From Enoplosus armatus (taxonomy: Eukaryota > Chordata > Actinopteri > Centrarchiformes > Enoplosidae), in NCBI RefSeq assembly GCF_043641665.1, contig NC_092194.1, positions 19,147,798-19,211,797 of the forward strand: DNA of 64,000 nt. The letters are read 5' to 3'. The notes beneath the pieces were generated by a model that saw nothing but the letters and a program-made list of their open reading frames with translations, did no database searches and was not told where the DNA came from. The position numbers and the translations under genes are program-made. Positions 32,701 through 54,690 of the stretch are shown piece after piece (the first letter of the stretch is position 1; each line of letters opens with the position of its first letter).

Positions 32701-35700
32701 CAACATAGACACTTTTACGCTTGTGCAGATGATAGTTTATTTGACAGTATGTCAATATACACAGCCAATGAGTGAGCTGGGATAGCATTCAAGAGGAACA
32801 GGAGGCCAAAGCAATGCACATGAATGAGACAGACAGACCTACATAACTACAAGGAAGATAATTATGCTGCAGGAGTTGTTTGAAAAGTTGTTTTGGATGT
32901 TTTAATCTTATCACTCGAGATTAGTTTGTAACATGTGAATCCTCTTACCTCTGGCTTTGCTCTCTTCTTGGTCAGTGATGCTGGGTGTACTGGACACCAT
33001 GGTGGCCGGAGATTCACTCTGCAGTAACTTGGCCACTCTGACGGCTAGCGAGCTCTCGCTGCTCCCATCACTCATCACTCCCTGATCAGTGTCCTCGAGG
33101 ATGGGCGAGGAGGAGCCACTCTGTACAGGACCTTCCTGAGTAGTCTGGTTTTCCTCCTCTGTAACACACTCTGTAACACACTCTGTAGGAGTAGAGGTGA
33201 GCTGTTGTGTGCTCAAAGCTGGTGAAGGCTGGATGACTGATGGCTGTGGTGGGACTGTGCTGTCAGGGGGAGCAGCACTGCAGCCCTCAGGCTCTGCCCG
33301 CTGGGCTGATTGGGAGAGGACAAGGGACGACCCTGCACCTCTACTAACAGTGCTACCTTGTGGCCTTGTGGCTGGTGCAGTGATAAGAGCTTGGGTGGAT
33401 GGATAATTAGGTTGCGCCATTGAAGTCATACTCTCTTGACCAATAGAGCTTTCTCTTGGTTTCTCTGAGGTCAGCATGGAGTCGGACGAGGACCTGGCCC
33501 ACAGCAGGGAGGATCGAGTTCTGGGATCTCCAGTAGCGGAGGAGGAAGAGGAGAAAGAGGAGTCCGGGAGTCTGCTGGATTTCTTCCTCAGTGAGAGGAA
33601 TATGTCATTATCTGAGAGCAGACGGGGTGCTGCAGGGGAGGCTGAGGAAGCCACGGAAGACCCAGCAGATATGACGTTCTCAGCAGATACGACGTTCTCT
33701 GCCTGAGAGAGTAGTTTACGAATCTCCAACAAGGCCTTGGAGCTAACAAAAGAAACTTCTGCGCTTTGCTCCAAACTACGGCTCGTTTGCAAGGGTGACT
33801 CCAAGTCTCTATCCCCACACCTAGCCTCAGCAGCTAACAAGGGGTCAGAGTCAAACCTGTCTCCAAGCTGGATGGTATTCTGGCTGCTGGATAAGCTGCT
33901 ATGCCTCTGCTGTTGCTGGGTGGTCTGCAGTGTGAAGGGATACGAGTCTTCATCACGCTGGTTGGAGGTTGCCAGTCTGCATTCACTCTGGAAAGCTTCT
34001 GTATCTGATGAAGGAGAAGGCCGCCTGGTCCACTCTGGGATAGATATAGCTGGGCCAAGACTGTCAAGGCTGAATGGTATGGATATACTGGAGTCCACAG
34101 ACAGAATGCTGGACCTGGAAAACTCTCCTTTATGGGGACTACCCCCTGAAAATACAATATGAGAGTATGAACCACACTAGCTCATTATGGGTAATAAAAG
34201 GTACATTTACCAATTAGCAGCTGATAAAAATGATCCATTCATCTTTTAAAATTATAATAAATGTTTTGAAAAACATGCCTACATAGTGGTTGGAATTAAA
34301 ACATCAGTTATATTTTCTGTTTGGAACATCAGTTTCAAAGGTACCTTCAGAGGTTTGGGTGCTCTTGGTTGGGGTTCCAATAGATCCTTTAATTGTACAC
34401 AGGTCAGTTGGAGAGAATTCCGGCTCTCTGATTGGCCCTCTGGGTGCAAATGGAGTTAAGATTGTTGAGGGAGATTGGTCAATACCCAGGTTATGGAGAT
34501 ATAACTGCAAGAAAGACAAATACAGAACATGTCAGAATCAGGAATACAACTCTACGCTTTTACAGCACTACATGCTGAGATTTTACTGCTACATATTTCT
34601 ATTTATTATCTGCTGAAACTGAATCTGCAATAACAGACAATCTAACAGATACTAAACATATTTCAAATAATATTCTAAAGAAATCCTATGCTTGTTTATA
34701 TACAATTTTCAGTTTTTCAATTACCGGAATTCGTTCTTCAATGTTGAGCTCTCGAGGCCTGGCCAGACATGGTGGTGTTGATAGTTTTGAAGTCCAGTAC
34801 GGGGCGTAGTTATCGACCTCTAGGCTGACAACAGAAGAAGCTCCAATGGAAGTTCCCAATTTAATTCCACTGTTGTTACTATCTTGGGAACTTGAGAGTG
34901 TCAAATCTCGATCAAGCGACACATCACTGAACTGACCGAGGCTCACGAGAGGCGAGGGTTGAACTGTAGAGCTTGGCTGACGATGGACATCATCCTGAGT
35001 CTGACTCTTCTCTTTTTCTACACGTCTCTCTGTCTGCTGATCTTTCTGAACCGACATGACAACCGTGCTGAGAGAGGAGTGGGACTGTGACCTGCCAAAG
35101 GGTGAGGCAGAGGTTCTTGTTGCAGACCCAGTGTTGTCACTGGGAGCACTGCCCACAGCCTCCCCTCTTCTTGAAGAAGTGGGGGCAGAGGGAGCCGTGG
35201 AGGAGCTCTGTGTGACATTCTGATTGGCAGCACTGGCAGGCTGTTGTAAACTCCTCACCTGCTGACTCAGGATGCGATTCAGGGAGTCAGATACTGCATC
35301 GTAAGCTTTCTTTTTAGGAGAGATGCCAGAAAATCCTTGCAGTGCCAAGCTATCAAATAATGACGTCTTGCCTGAACTGTGATTTGCCCTCCAAGCGTCT
35401 ACTTTCTGCATATAGTTGAGACTTGGGAGAGACTGGACTTTTGCAGAGGTAGTTTCCTCTTGGCACTGATTTGTCGTGTCTGGGTAATGGACATCAGCCA
35501 CAGGAACAGCTGGCTGTGGAGAGATCCCCGTTTTTGACTGATAGGAGTTGTCTTTATCGGACTCTATAGCAGAAAGTTGCCCTAATTTAGCCTTGACACT
35601 GGATTTGGGTGGGGCCTTAAAAACCCCTGGAGTGGACTGAGACTGTGGAAGGAAGCCCAGGTAGGACCCATCAATCCCTGTTTGGTTCCCTGAGGACCAG

Positions 35701-38602
35701 AGGTCTTGCTCTCTGTGACCCCGTTCGACACCTGCTGAAAACGGCCCTGTCCATGGCACAAGATTTGCTCTGGTCACACTTGGCTTTCCTTCAGACGTCT
35801 CTGTGGGGTATGGTGTGAGAGACTGACTAGGTGGTGTCGGATTTTTCCACCGTTGGTTTTTAGATTCAGCTTCATGGCTGGTGCGCCTCTCTACCTCCGA
35901 CAGCAGCTCTCTATGTAACACTTCACTTCTGTCATCAGGTTGAGTGCTGCGGAGCCCCATGGTGATGTTACAGACCTCAGATGAAAATGTTCGTGATTTG
36001 TCAGGGTATACATCTGTCTCAGGTTGTTGTGTCTGCTGCTGGGGAAGAGAGGCTTCACCTGGAGGACCTTCTCTTCTAACCATTTTTTGGTCAATGCCTG
36101 GTTTGCAAACTTTAGTGCTTTCAGACTCTTTGGCAAAAGCGTTCTTCACAGAGATCTCAGAGGCAGAGGACACAGCACTATTGCTGCTGCTTGGCATGCC
36201 GATATCTTTCTGAAGGAGCTCCAGAAGATGCTGGGCAGGAATATCCTTACTCAGAAAGAATGTCTCATCTTCAGCAGACTCTCCTACTGGTTTGTCTGGA
36301 GGGTCAGTTAGTGTCTCTGAGTCCTTTTCTCTGCTACCCGTACCATCTCTGGATGGTACTCGCTGTTTGTCGGTGGTGGCAATCAGTGGAGAGTGATCAG
36401 TTTCCTTGTGTTTGCCTTCGTCCCCTGGTGACCAACTGTGCTGGGACAGAGAGCAGCAGTTGCTCACTCCCTCTTCGGACAGAATGGTTGCTTGGGCCAA
36501 AGGGTGCTGGGACAGTGAGGCCTCAGAGGCCTGAGTGGTGCGATCCTGGGGTGGAAAGTGAAACCTCTCTGATGCAATGGAAATGTCAGGGAGCGCCCTT
36601 TAAAAAAGTAAAATATAAATAAATAAAATGATAACATTAAAGTGATATGTTGTAGAAAACTATGTCCACATAACCAATAATTGACTGTTAATTGATTACC
36701 TTAAAGGGGCAAACTCATTGTCACTTTGTTGGAATAAAGAGTATTCGGTAAAGATGTGTTCCGCTCCAGAGTGGGCAGGAAACAGAGGAAGGGCTGGAGA
36801 CAGGTTACTGTCCTGAAATTCTGATTATACAGAAAATGCTGAATGTTATCCACAGGCACAGTCATCATGTTTACAGCTTACAACTGAAGTATAGATCCCA
36901 CAAACTTAATCTATGCAAACCATCACCAGCCTTCAACTCCCCATTATCATTAGATCCAATGTGATGAATTATCAACTTGATAACTTGAAATGGGATTTTC
37001 CATACCTACACATCATGAAATCATGAGACAAACATATATTTCAAATACATACCATAAAGAATAGCTTATATTTTGAATATATGATATATGATATATTTTT
37101 CAGAACCACAGATTTCCTATAACACATTTTGTTCTGAATAACCTAATCATATTCAACACTGTGACAAAAGAAAGCAGCAGAGTGAGTGAAATTCATTGTT
37201 TTATTCACTGAACACACCTGGCTGCAAACAGTGCCCCCATGGTTGTTGAAGCTCCCAGCCATCTGTTTCCATCTGGGGCTGTTTCTGATCCAGACTGGCA
37301 CGGCTGTGACTTTGACCCAGTTGGTTTATGGATGTTTCTCCTACAGACTGACTCACATCTTCATCTGCTGGCTCCTGAGGAGACGTCGCCACCCTCTGTG
37401 AACCAAATGACCAAATAACAGAACTCACTGTTACTGTCCTCTTGAGCCATTTAACACTGCTGCTGTGTAACCTAAAACATGAGAACATATAACAGTTTCT
37501 TTGGAGGCTTAAAACAATAACAGCTGGTAACAACTCTGCAGCCTCTGGACTTGGTAGTGGAGAGTATGCTGCATAAAAGGTTATCCATCCTGGAAGATGT
37601 CTCACACAACCTGCCGGTCAAACAGCAGAGTACATTCAGGAAGAAACTTGTTAAGGTACACTACAGGAAGTCATTCCTCCTATGTTGCTCTTCCTGAGAT
37701 ATCTTCCTTTTTTTAAATAATTCTTGGGGGTTATTCCTTATCCAAGTAAGGTCTAAGGATAGAGGGTGTCATATGCTGTGCGGGTTCAAAAATGTGTTAA
37801 TTGGGATATTGGGATACATAAATAAAACTAACTTGACTATCTAAATATTCCTGTGACTAATCTCAATTGCTTACATATGATGACAGACAGAATAATGTAA
37901 ACAGTGTTAGTTTCAGCTTGAAACTGCTGTTTCTCTTCATCTATACAGTTTGTCATCAGTTATGTAGTTCTGTCTGTTGCACTTCTGTTGCAGATCAGCT
38001 CTTTTTGGAATTCTGACAGTTAAAGAGATCGATGACTGCCAGACCTCTTGAATAGTTGTCAAGGGCTAATAAAGGGCAGTCAATTTAATTTGATCCACCT
38101 TTATAGCAATGGTTACAGTTCTTCTCAATGAGGAGTTTAAGCACATTATCTTATAGATTAGTTGACAAGCGTAGCAAAAAGTTAGCTAACAGCAACAGGT
38201 TAGTCTTAGCTAGCTTAGTGAGACACATGACTATGTTCTGTACAATCTGCAAATAAGTTGCTAACGTTATCATGCAAATGAGTAGCCGCCAGTCGTCTAT
38301 GCTATCATCGTTACCACCGGAAAAGCAATATTTTGTCTGACAATTACATAACTTTTAAAAAGGAGTAACGTTGGGTTAACTGTGTGTTAATACGCCGATA
38401 CATTAGCTAACAACCTAGCAAAGCAGTTAGCAGTTAGCTAGCTATCGACAACGGCCAACGTTGGGTAAACTTTAGCCAGATTTCCCCGCTCAGAATTGTG
38501 TGAAAGGGCGCCGAAGAACGACAGTAAAAAATTACATACTTTAACATAATTTCACACCAGGAATTGAGTTAAAGTTAAAGCAATTACCTCTGGAGGTTCC
38601 AT
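24822..38602 (-). CDS. alms1: Alstrom syndrome protein 1 homologue (centrosome / basal body)
   Basis: Eighteen coding exons on the minus strand join in frame and predict about 2258 aa. ALMS1 is a centrosomal and basal-body protein needed for cilium function. The model starts MEPPE (human MEPED). It has a conserved N-terminal block ending FAPLR with SQHPL after it, and EIRKLLSQAENV, AEPEGCS, RIEEIKRELL, LLPYKP then SDTTMESSHTG, HAEGIYSKR and VSTVDTARLIRVFG. It ends with the C-terminal ALMS motif (RRPEFISQSRQRVRRL to ITSRVLGRRTAWP). The order matches human ALMS1. The long array of roughly 47-aa repeats of mammals is absent. The protein is otherwise Ser-rich and probably disordered. Neighbour dctn1 converges on it and ttc31 diverges from it. 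Exact splice choice is unproven for the smallest exons. Confidence 0.92.
25497..25575. repeat. ATTC microsatellite and interspersed repeat fragment
   Basis: Tandem ATTC units are followed by 'ggtgcagcctggacagttca', part of a common teleost repeat related to the fragment at 6045. It lies in the alms1 intron between exons 15 and 16. Confidence 0.6.
27490..30888 (-). other. alms1: alms1 exons 9-12
   Basis: Exons are 30766-30888, 29913-30068, 28173-29140 (or from 29143, CAGCAG acceptor) and 27490-27607. They encode VLLPYKPRGSEELFYIPQ, HAEGIYSKRLKA, TLDQLWQRFCDRW, LLERLERLSRLIHS, STVDTARLIRVFGAHRV and LVSKGIQAG. These parallel human LLLPYKPSG, KHKEGIYSKR, SLNELWNKYRER, LVDRLDRLAKIL, STIDTARLIQAFGHERV and LNKGIQAG. 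Confidence 0.9.
27727..27893. mobile_element. Palindromic MITE-like hairpin in alms1 intron
   Basis: The left arm contains AGGAAAAGCACAGGTGT, ending at about 27763. The right arm, at about 27855-27880, is its reverse complement and the match extends outward with gaps. The arms are about 40 bp and separated by about 90 bp. No coding frame is present. It is probably a small inverted-repeat transposon between alms1 exons 11 and 12. Confidence 0.65.
31254..34504 (-). other. alms1: alms1 exons 5-8
   Basis: Exons are 34345-34504, 32949-34145, 32582-32697 and 31254-32181. They encode LHNLGIDQSPSTILTPF, ISIPFSLDSLGPAISIPEW, ALLEIRKLLSQAENV, KEDRKRIEEIKRELLL, HVHLTLSPK and SPASSPDEGVGLSSPPEWYD. Several match recalled human segments in order. 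All phases agree. Confidence 0.88.
34725..36597 (-). other. alms1: alms1 large exon 4
   Basis: A single 1873-nt exon is open throughout. It starts ALPDISIA and passes SQHPLAQ, as in human. It is Ser/Thr/Gln-rich with no strong domain. In mammals the comparable region holds the long repeat-coding exon, but no FYQQ-type repeat is visible here. Confidence 0.9.
36700..38602 (-). other. alms1: alms1 exons 1-3 (N-terminus)
   Basis: Exon 1 is 38588-38602 (15 nt, MEPPE), exon 2 is 37218-37395 and exon 3 is 36700-36820. Exon 3 ends with LFQQSDNEFAPLR, matching the human LFHQSELSFAPLR block. Phases are 0, 1 and 2. Exon 3 must use the acceptor before AATTTCAG; the nearer AG would give a stop. Confidence 0.85.
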
Positions 38603-38760
38603 GTTGTCGATGTTGTTGTCAGTCCGCCACAGCGACCGTGCTTCCTCCAGCTCGTATCCAGGGTGCGTTGCTAGGAAATGTAGGGAAGTACCCCCGGAAA
38701 CTCGAGCGGGCGCGAGAGACGTTTGAAATGATGAACGCAAAAGATCGTTTATTAAACAGA
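38603..38760 (-). promoter_or_regulatory. alms1: alms1 proximal promoter / 5' UTR
   Basis: Sequence directly upstream of the alms1 start codon is less AT-rich than its surroundings and includes an RFX-like site at 38667-38679. Human ALMS1 is reported to be controlled by RFX factors and Sp1. The start site is not resolved. Confidence 0.5.
38667..38679. promoter_or_regulatory. RFX-like X-box motif in alms1 promoter
   Basis: The site reads GTTGCTAGGAAAT, containing CCTAGCAAC on the minus strand. It lies 65 bp upstream of the alms1 start codon, where an X-box would act in a ciliary gene promoter. Confidence 0.45.
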
Positions 38761-40245
38761 TGGATCACTCGCTTTCATTAAAAAAAATGAAATTCTTCCG
38801 GTTCTAAAGTGGGAATCGACCCCACCCCCCTTCGAGTTTCTGTTGTCACTGTTAAATTTCACCTAATATTTGAATATGCTGTTATTTTGTGATTGTTGTC
38901 AACTGTTCAGTTACTCTATTTTGGCAGCTGAAATGCAGAAACACGTTTCTCATCATGTATCAAAAATAAAACAGAGTGAAGCTCTTTACTTTTTGCCCTT
39001 CTCAGAATTGAAAAAAAAGTTGCAGCAATGAGTTTAACTGTTTTTGTCATGTTTCACACATTCCTGAATTGTTTTTATATTTATTTTTTGTGTATTATTA
39101 TACAAGATAATACATTTTGTCCTACATTTAAGCTGGCTACTGGTGAAATACCATAGACTGTGAAATACCCTGACTAATCAACAAAATACAAAGTCCTGTA
39201 CAATTTAATCCAACAGCCTGGTAATGTCCTGTCACTGACGAAGTTATGTAGTTTTTGTGCAAACTGTGTGTTGTAATTTTTGAGGAAGTGGTTTCTGGTG
39301 TTGCTGTAGTGAATCGTTTGCTATTATATGGTATAAAACATTAAAACATGTTCCCAAATGTTTAATAGTGGACAAATGATAAAATATTAGAAATACCTAG
39401 AGTGAAACAAAAACTGTATTATATCTTCATAAAGATTAAAATTAGAATAATACATTAGAGCTACATGCTTTTAATTAGATGTAATAAGAATATTTTATCT
39501 GTTAACATTTCAAATGAATCTTTTGAATTTTTAACTTTATATACATTAGAGGGGTATTTTGTATAAGAAAAAGTGTCGGCATAGAACCTCTGTCTTATAC
39601 TGGTTGACAACAACAGTATACATTGCACAGAGGGCGGTAAATAGGGAGTCAGTAAGGGGCCCTGACATAAAATCTTTACCTCAGGCCCTGCTAACAGGTT
39701 AATCCACCAAAACAGGTAGACAAGCCAGGTAATAATTAAGGGCCTCATTATTTGAGTTGATATTGTGCTTTAGCAGTGCATATTCCCAAAATAATTTGCA
39801 TTTAACCAGATTACCATGAACCAATGAGTTTAAATTGAATACAACTGATAGAAATATATAAATTATATTTTCTATTTGTATTGCAGTTATAGTTTTATAT
39901 TTGTACTTTACATCACTGTCGGTTTTAATAGTCATATTTATTATTGACATTATTTTAAACCTAGCTAAAAGGCACATGACAGCTCAGACAAACCGACCTT
40001 GTTTTGGGTCTTTTTGCCCTATCCACTCTATTCAGGCAGCACGCCACATTCAAATCCCGCCTTCTTTATCAGGATTGGCAGGCCTGACATCCAATCATAG
40101 CCCTAAACCAGGGACACGAAATATCCATAGTTAAAACGCGGAAAGAAGGAAACACACGTCCCGGTTCTGAAAAATCTGCATTCAGAAAGACTCGTATAAC
40201 GTTAAACACCTGCGGGACACCAGTACAAAGAAATAAGCTAACATC
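38761..40245. other. alms1-ttc31 divergent intergenic region
   Basis: AT-rich sequence lies between two divergent genes with no supported gene or recognisable repeat. The ttc31 promoter is presumably near 40060-40245, where a CCAAT motif is at 40091-40095 and the sequence becomes less AT-rich. Confidence 0.5.
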
Positions 40246-49680
<9,435 letters not shown>

Positions 49681-50400
49681 CAAGCATGCATGGTTTCCTT
49701 TGACATTTAACACACTGATGGTACCAAACTGGGCTGAAGTTTTGGCTTCAAAAAAGAAAGATTGTTTGGATTTGTCACATTCTGTTTTTGGAAATGTTTG
49801 CTCCATGATGGCCCAACATTGTTGTATGAATGCAAATGATAGGCCAAACTACATTATACTACTGTGTTATAGTAATAATTCATGTGCGTCAAGCTTTGAG
49901 CATTCCTTTACAATAGCTTTTTGTCAGGGATTATGTGATTATCTGATCTGTTTAAAGATTGTGTTAAAATACTTGATTTTTACAGTTTTAAAATTAATTT
50001 AAACAGATTTTGCTGTTGATTTTTCAGTCACCAAGAGGTGGCACTGTTACCTTTATCCCTTAACTTTGGGGCTGCAAACTGTTCTACTTTCATTTTAAAG
50101 GCTGTGATTGATGATTAGGAAGGCACATTTAATGTGCCATGTTTAACTTTGAAACTGTACTCTGTAATTAGATTGCTGGGGGATTCTTTAATGTGCAGGG
50201 TGCCTAATGGTTCAATTCAGTAGTTATGTACATTATGTGTACATTTTGTAATGCCATGTCTGTTGGAGAATCTGTTCAAGTGTAGTGATGTGTGGACATA
50301 AACTGTCAAACAATAAGTGCCTTTTAGTAGCACTGTGGCTGCAGTTTATCACGGGTCAGCCCAGAGGGAATTAAAGCCTCGACGTTGAGAGCACTAATGT
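49681..50400 (+). other. ttc31: ttc31 3' UTR (end uncertain)
   Basis: Non-coding sequence follows the ttc31 stop. I see no AATAAA before about 51840. An ATTAAA near 50371 is the best candidate polyadenylation signal, which would give a 3' UTR of about 700 nt. Confidence 0.4.
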
Positions 50401-51957
50401 CGTGCCATGCACATTAATATATACAGTACAAGACCAAAGACTGGGTGTAGGTGGAACATTATAGATGGGCCTGGATGTGAGTCACTACAAAGAATAATAA
50501 TGTCAGCCTCATGATAAACTGCATAATCGGCCAAAGCACGATTTGTGAGCATGATTATTCAAGCCTCAGCATGTAACTCTGTGTGATTTTGGGCCATCAC
50601 TGTGCGGTCAGAGGAAGCCGTGATTTGAGGATGAGAAGCCGACTGATTTTCCGCTGTCCCACCACCAAAACATCACCACATTAATGCTGGCAGCAGCTGT
50701 GGATCCTGTTGCAGTGTCCTTGAGTGCGAAGCCCTCTGCGGTCGTCTCAGGCCAGCCTGAGTTAAGAGTAGAGCGCCAGTTGAATGCCTGAAAAGTAACT
50801 CTTGTCCCTGAGATTTCATCTAAAGCGAGGTTCTTCTAAGCCTAAAATACCTCTCTTCAATCTCCCTGACTGTGTCTCCTTGCCGTTAATGTGGGTGGGA
50901 TTTGTGTAGATCCCCCCCCCCCCTTTTTTTTTTTTTTGCTAAAGCCCAGCAGGTTTGTTATTTGACTCAAACGGTTCAAGGTCATTTTTGTGACTCCTGT
51001 TATGCAATGTGTGGGGTGTGAATTACAAAACCTTCCCAAAGAGCTGAATAATTGCCTAAAAATGAGGTTGGAGCGGTGAAAGAAGTTGAGGCATTTAGCT
51101 GTGAAATGTGCTTAGTCTTAACCTTAGACAGAGCAGCTGCACTCGTGGGCATTAATTGGCTGATGGTGGCATACCTCACAAAGCCCTTTTGATCTGTGTG
51201 AGATTTGAGAGCATGAAAGGCCTGTAATACTAATAACATGAACTCTGCTTGAACCCATAGGCAGCGCTGGGACAAGCAGTTGATACATTACCAACTTGCA
51301 ATATGGGTCTATATTAAATCTTATTGGTCCGCTTGGCTTTACCCTGCTTGGAAACCTGTTCACATGCAGATAAAGGCTGATAAGAGGTTAGGGTTCACAA
51401 ACCGCCTGGAATCAACATCCCGCCACTCCGGGCCCGGACAGAGCCAATCCCTCACTTAACTAAAGCAAACACCAGCAAGATTAAGTGCATCTTGTTAAAA
51501 GGCTGCGTGGTTTGTAGAGCTTTTAGCAGATTTCTCTCCCTCCCAGTAAGAGGAAAAAGGAACGCAGTAACAGAAATTAACCAGCAGACGTGACATGTTG
51601 CTCTCCCACTCCTTGCTTTGTGATATATGGCTATGCAGCAGAAATCCTCCTCACTCCTCCTCAAGAGAGGTTTTGAGTTGGAGTAATTGAATGCATCGCT
51701 TTTAGCGCAGGGATACATAAACTAATTTTTATTCTAATTCTGTGCTTTCTCTCCGCCAGTAAATAAACTATTGATGTGACATGAGGGAGTAGCTGACTCG
51801 AGCTGTATATCAACAGTCTGATTTGTTGCTCAGGAAGCCAAAATAAATGCTCCGCTGCAGTCGCTCGGCTTTCAGGCCTCTGCTCGAACTTCATAACCTT
51901 CCCAGCGGGGCTGCTGCTGTTTGCTTGTCCTCTTTAAAGGAATGACACTTCAAAACA

Positions 51958-52002
<45 letters not shown>

Positions 52003-53408
52003 GGAGCAGCACACCGAAGTACACTTTTGAACAATGTGGCCCCCGAAAACATATTTTCTCAATCAGCTTCTCACTATGAGTGATGTGGTCCGACATGAGC
52101 TCGCCGTTTTACGATAAAGTTGGAACAGTTTTGGTTATTTCACAGAAGAAAACGTCTGCCTGTACTGTTTTGTCTGTGCTCAGTGGTTTAAAGTGGGCAG
52201 GGTAAGATTTTGCAATATTTAAATCAAAATCTGCCACCAGTTGTAGGGATATTACCTAATGCTGTTAGTCAAATGTGATCGCAACACATCCACAAAGTCC
52301 CAAAGAAGAAGATAAGATGGATTTATGAGTGTTTTTTCTTCATACATTTTAATTTAGTTAATAAGGAATATTTACTGTTATAGAGGAGTACTCGAGATGA
52401 AACCAAGGATTTAGGGGATTTAAGGTTTTATTATAGTCCCAGGAGTTAGCTTGGAGTCTGTGTCAACACCAAACTCATCTTTTTGGATCATAACATCATA
52501 TATGAAAAGACAACATTGCCCATTCTTCATTGGAGATATCCAGAATTTTCCTCAATATAATAAAATATTTGAAGATATATCAGTATTTTGGTTTGTTGCT
52601 ACTTTAAATTCTGTCAAACGTCTTTTATAAAAATGCCAACATGACAAATAATTTAAAAAGCGACCTATAGTAATCTTTATTTTGAAATGTTGACATGTCA
52701 TTTTGGACCAAACTGTTGTGTCTGCAGATTGTAAAGAGCGTGATAACTGAGATCAACAAGATGTTATGATGGTAGACTCACACAATGGGGCATCTGGTTC
52801 ACTGCAGCCTCTTCCCCTCTTCCCGTGCTGGATTCCTTTGTTGCACTGTGAAATGAATACAGTAATTGTCACAATGAGAAATTGACCTTCTCTTTAATCT
52901 CGACAGAGGCCCCTTTAACAAGTTAAAATAGCGCAAACCCAATTAGGGAATTGATTGCTTGCTTTCATTTTCCTCATTTGCATCAGGGTCATATAGGGAA
53001 GATAAATTAATGTCTGGTCTTTTGTCCACACTGTCATTCCTGGTTGTGCAGTATCTATTGCTAAGAAATGAGCAGGAGAAAAGCCTTTTGTCTCTTGACT
53101 CTTGACGAACTCATCTCTGATAATCTGCTGTTAAACACCTACAGAAAGAAAGACCTATAGGAGATTAAAATGTCCTCACTCTTTCACACTGCTGTACAAA
53201 TAGACTTTTTTTTATGGTAATGAGATAATTCAAAGAGCAATATCAGTGTTTTAGCTTGTTCACAACCATTCAGCATAGGTATACTTTGCCAGCCACATTT
53301 AAAAGCTTATTACAGGTTTTAATTGTAATAATCATATTTAGTGGTTTCCATTAATTTCACTATGATAACAAAACTACACTTGTAGAGACTTCAAGGATAC
53401 ATTTTTCT
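50401..53408. other. Gene-free, mostly unique sequence
   Basis: No supported exon. It contains a poly-C then poly-T tract at about 50910-50938, a GT repeat at 51961-51999 and long stretches with no repeat signature (50560-51940) that could be conserved non-coding elements. This cannot be judged without an alignment. Confidence 0.5.
51961..51999 (+). repeat. GT microsatellite
   Basis: About 19 uninterrupted TG units. Confidence 0.95.
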
Positions 53409-54480
53409 CAACAAATCCCATGAAAAGGCCAAAACCAACAATGCATTAGTCCATCTGCCCTGTCCATGGCACCGAGCCCTAAACCCATCGGTTCCTACGT
53501 AATATGTAAATTTTACTCTCATTTAAAAAAGGCTCAGTAATTTCCTAAAACAGCTGGGCACTGTTGTTTTTAGCAAACGCTTATCAAATAGAAGTAAATC
53601 GCCCATATGTTGGGGACTATTTTCAGCTGTGGATTAATACACATTAGGTGCACTGGGACTATTTACAGCAGTAGGATGGTGAATGTGGGACTGAGTCAAA
53701 ATAAACGGTGCACATGTTCATCTTAAAGGGGAACTCCACAAATTTCACACAACAAAGTCTGTTTACAGGTCTCGGGAAGTGACATATGTGACTTGAAGTG
53801 ATGAAGATTGAAAATCTGAAAATCTGAAGTCTGAAAATGAAAATAAATCTCGGGGTGTTGAATTAGAAAGAAGTGAGCGTACCAGACCTCTGAAGCCCGC
53901 TCCTCATCTCTGCATGAGGCTAGCAGCTTGAGGCTACATTAGCCGCTACTGGCATAACACACTAACACACGAATCTCTGACTGAACTGTCGGCAGGTGAG
54001 TTGCATTGTGGGTAATGTAGGCGTCAGGTTTTGACAAGGAAGAAGAACATAAAAGATCTCCGGTTCTGCTGCATGATTTTGATACTTCTTTTTTAAAAAC
54101 TGTCCATCGTGAAGCTGACAATGTTAATTTTAAATTTAAAATTTAAAAACACTACAGAATGCTTTAAACAATGGTCAGCAGTTATGTAATGATTACACTA
54201 GTTGTAGTTAATGGGTTAACACATTGGTATGGTCCTTATAACACCCATGTTTTCACGGTTCTGCACATAAAGTATGTTCACCACAACCACAAAGTATCCA
54301 TAAAGTACACTTCTGTTTCTTTACATTTGAATGAATAATTAAAGTGTGCAGGGTTTTATGTGTATATGTGCATGTTTATGTTCGCACACAGAGACTGCAG
54401 GGTGACGGGGAGGATAATGGCATTGACTCCCTTTGTTGTCTTCCCTGATGAATGGCAGTTTAAAGGTTGAATCTCACATC
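53409..54480 (+). repeat. Interspersed element, copy A (forward)
   Basis: It starts CAACAAATCCCATGAAAAG and is collinear, in reverse complement, with 58392-59263. Shared blocks include GGATTAATACACA (about 53631), TAGAAGTAAAT (about 53590), TGCACATAAAGTATGTTCA (about 54262) and GGTGACGGGGAGGATAATGG (about 54401). About 400 bp at 53727-54110 ('aaaggggaactccacaaatt' and onward) has no match in the other copy and looks like a nested insertion. Confidence 0.65.
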
Positions 54481-54652
54481 TCTTTCATCTCCGTCAAGAC
54501 GTGCACAGGCACAAATCCTACACGTTGTCACTTTATTTTGGTCTTTCTCTCTGTGATCGATTGAGAAATGGCCTGCATGGGAGCAAAGTGTCATTAACAT
54601 GATTAGAAGCTTGTAAACAAAAAAGAAGGCCTTTGGGTTTTAAAGGCACCAC

Positions 54653-54654
<2 letters not shown>

Positions 54655-54688
<34 letters not shown>
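54655..54688 (+). repeat. CA microsatellite
   Basis: About 17 CA units. Confidence 0.95.

Positions 54689-54690
<2 letters not shown>

Noticed and set aside
33737..36622. Plus-strand open frames opposite alms1 exons 4 and 6
   Set aside because: They are shadows of the long Ser-rich alms1 exons; no splice structure or similarity supports them.
36811..36820. Nearer AG acceptor for alms1 exon 3, after AATTTCAG on the minus strand
   Set aside because: Using it would place TAA in frame two codons later; the acceptor eight bases upstream keeps the frame.
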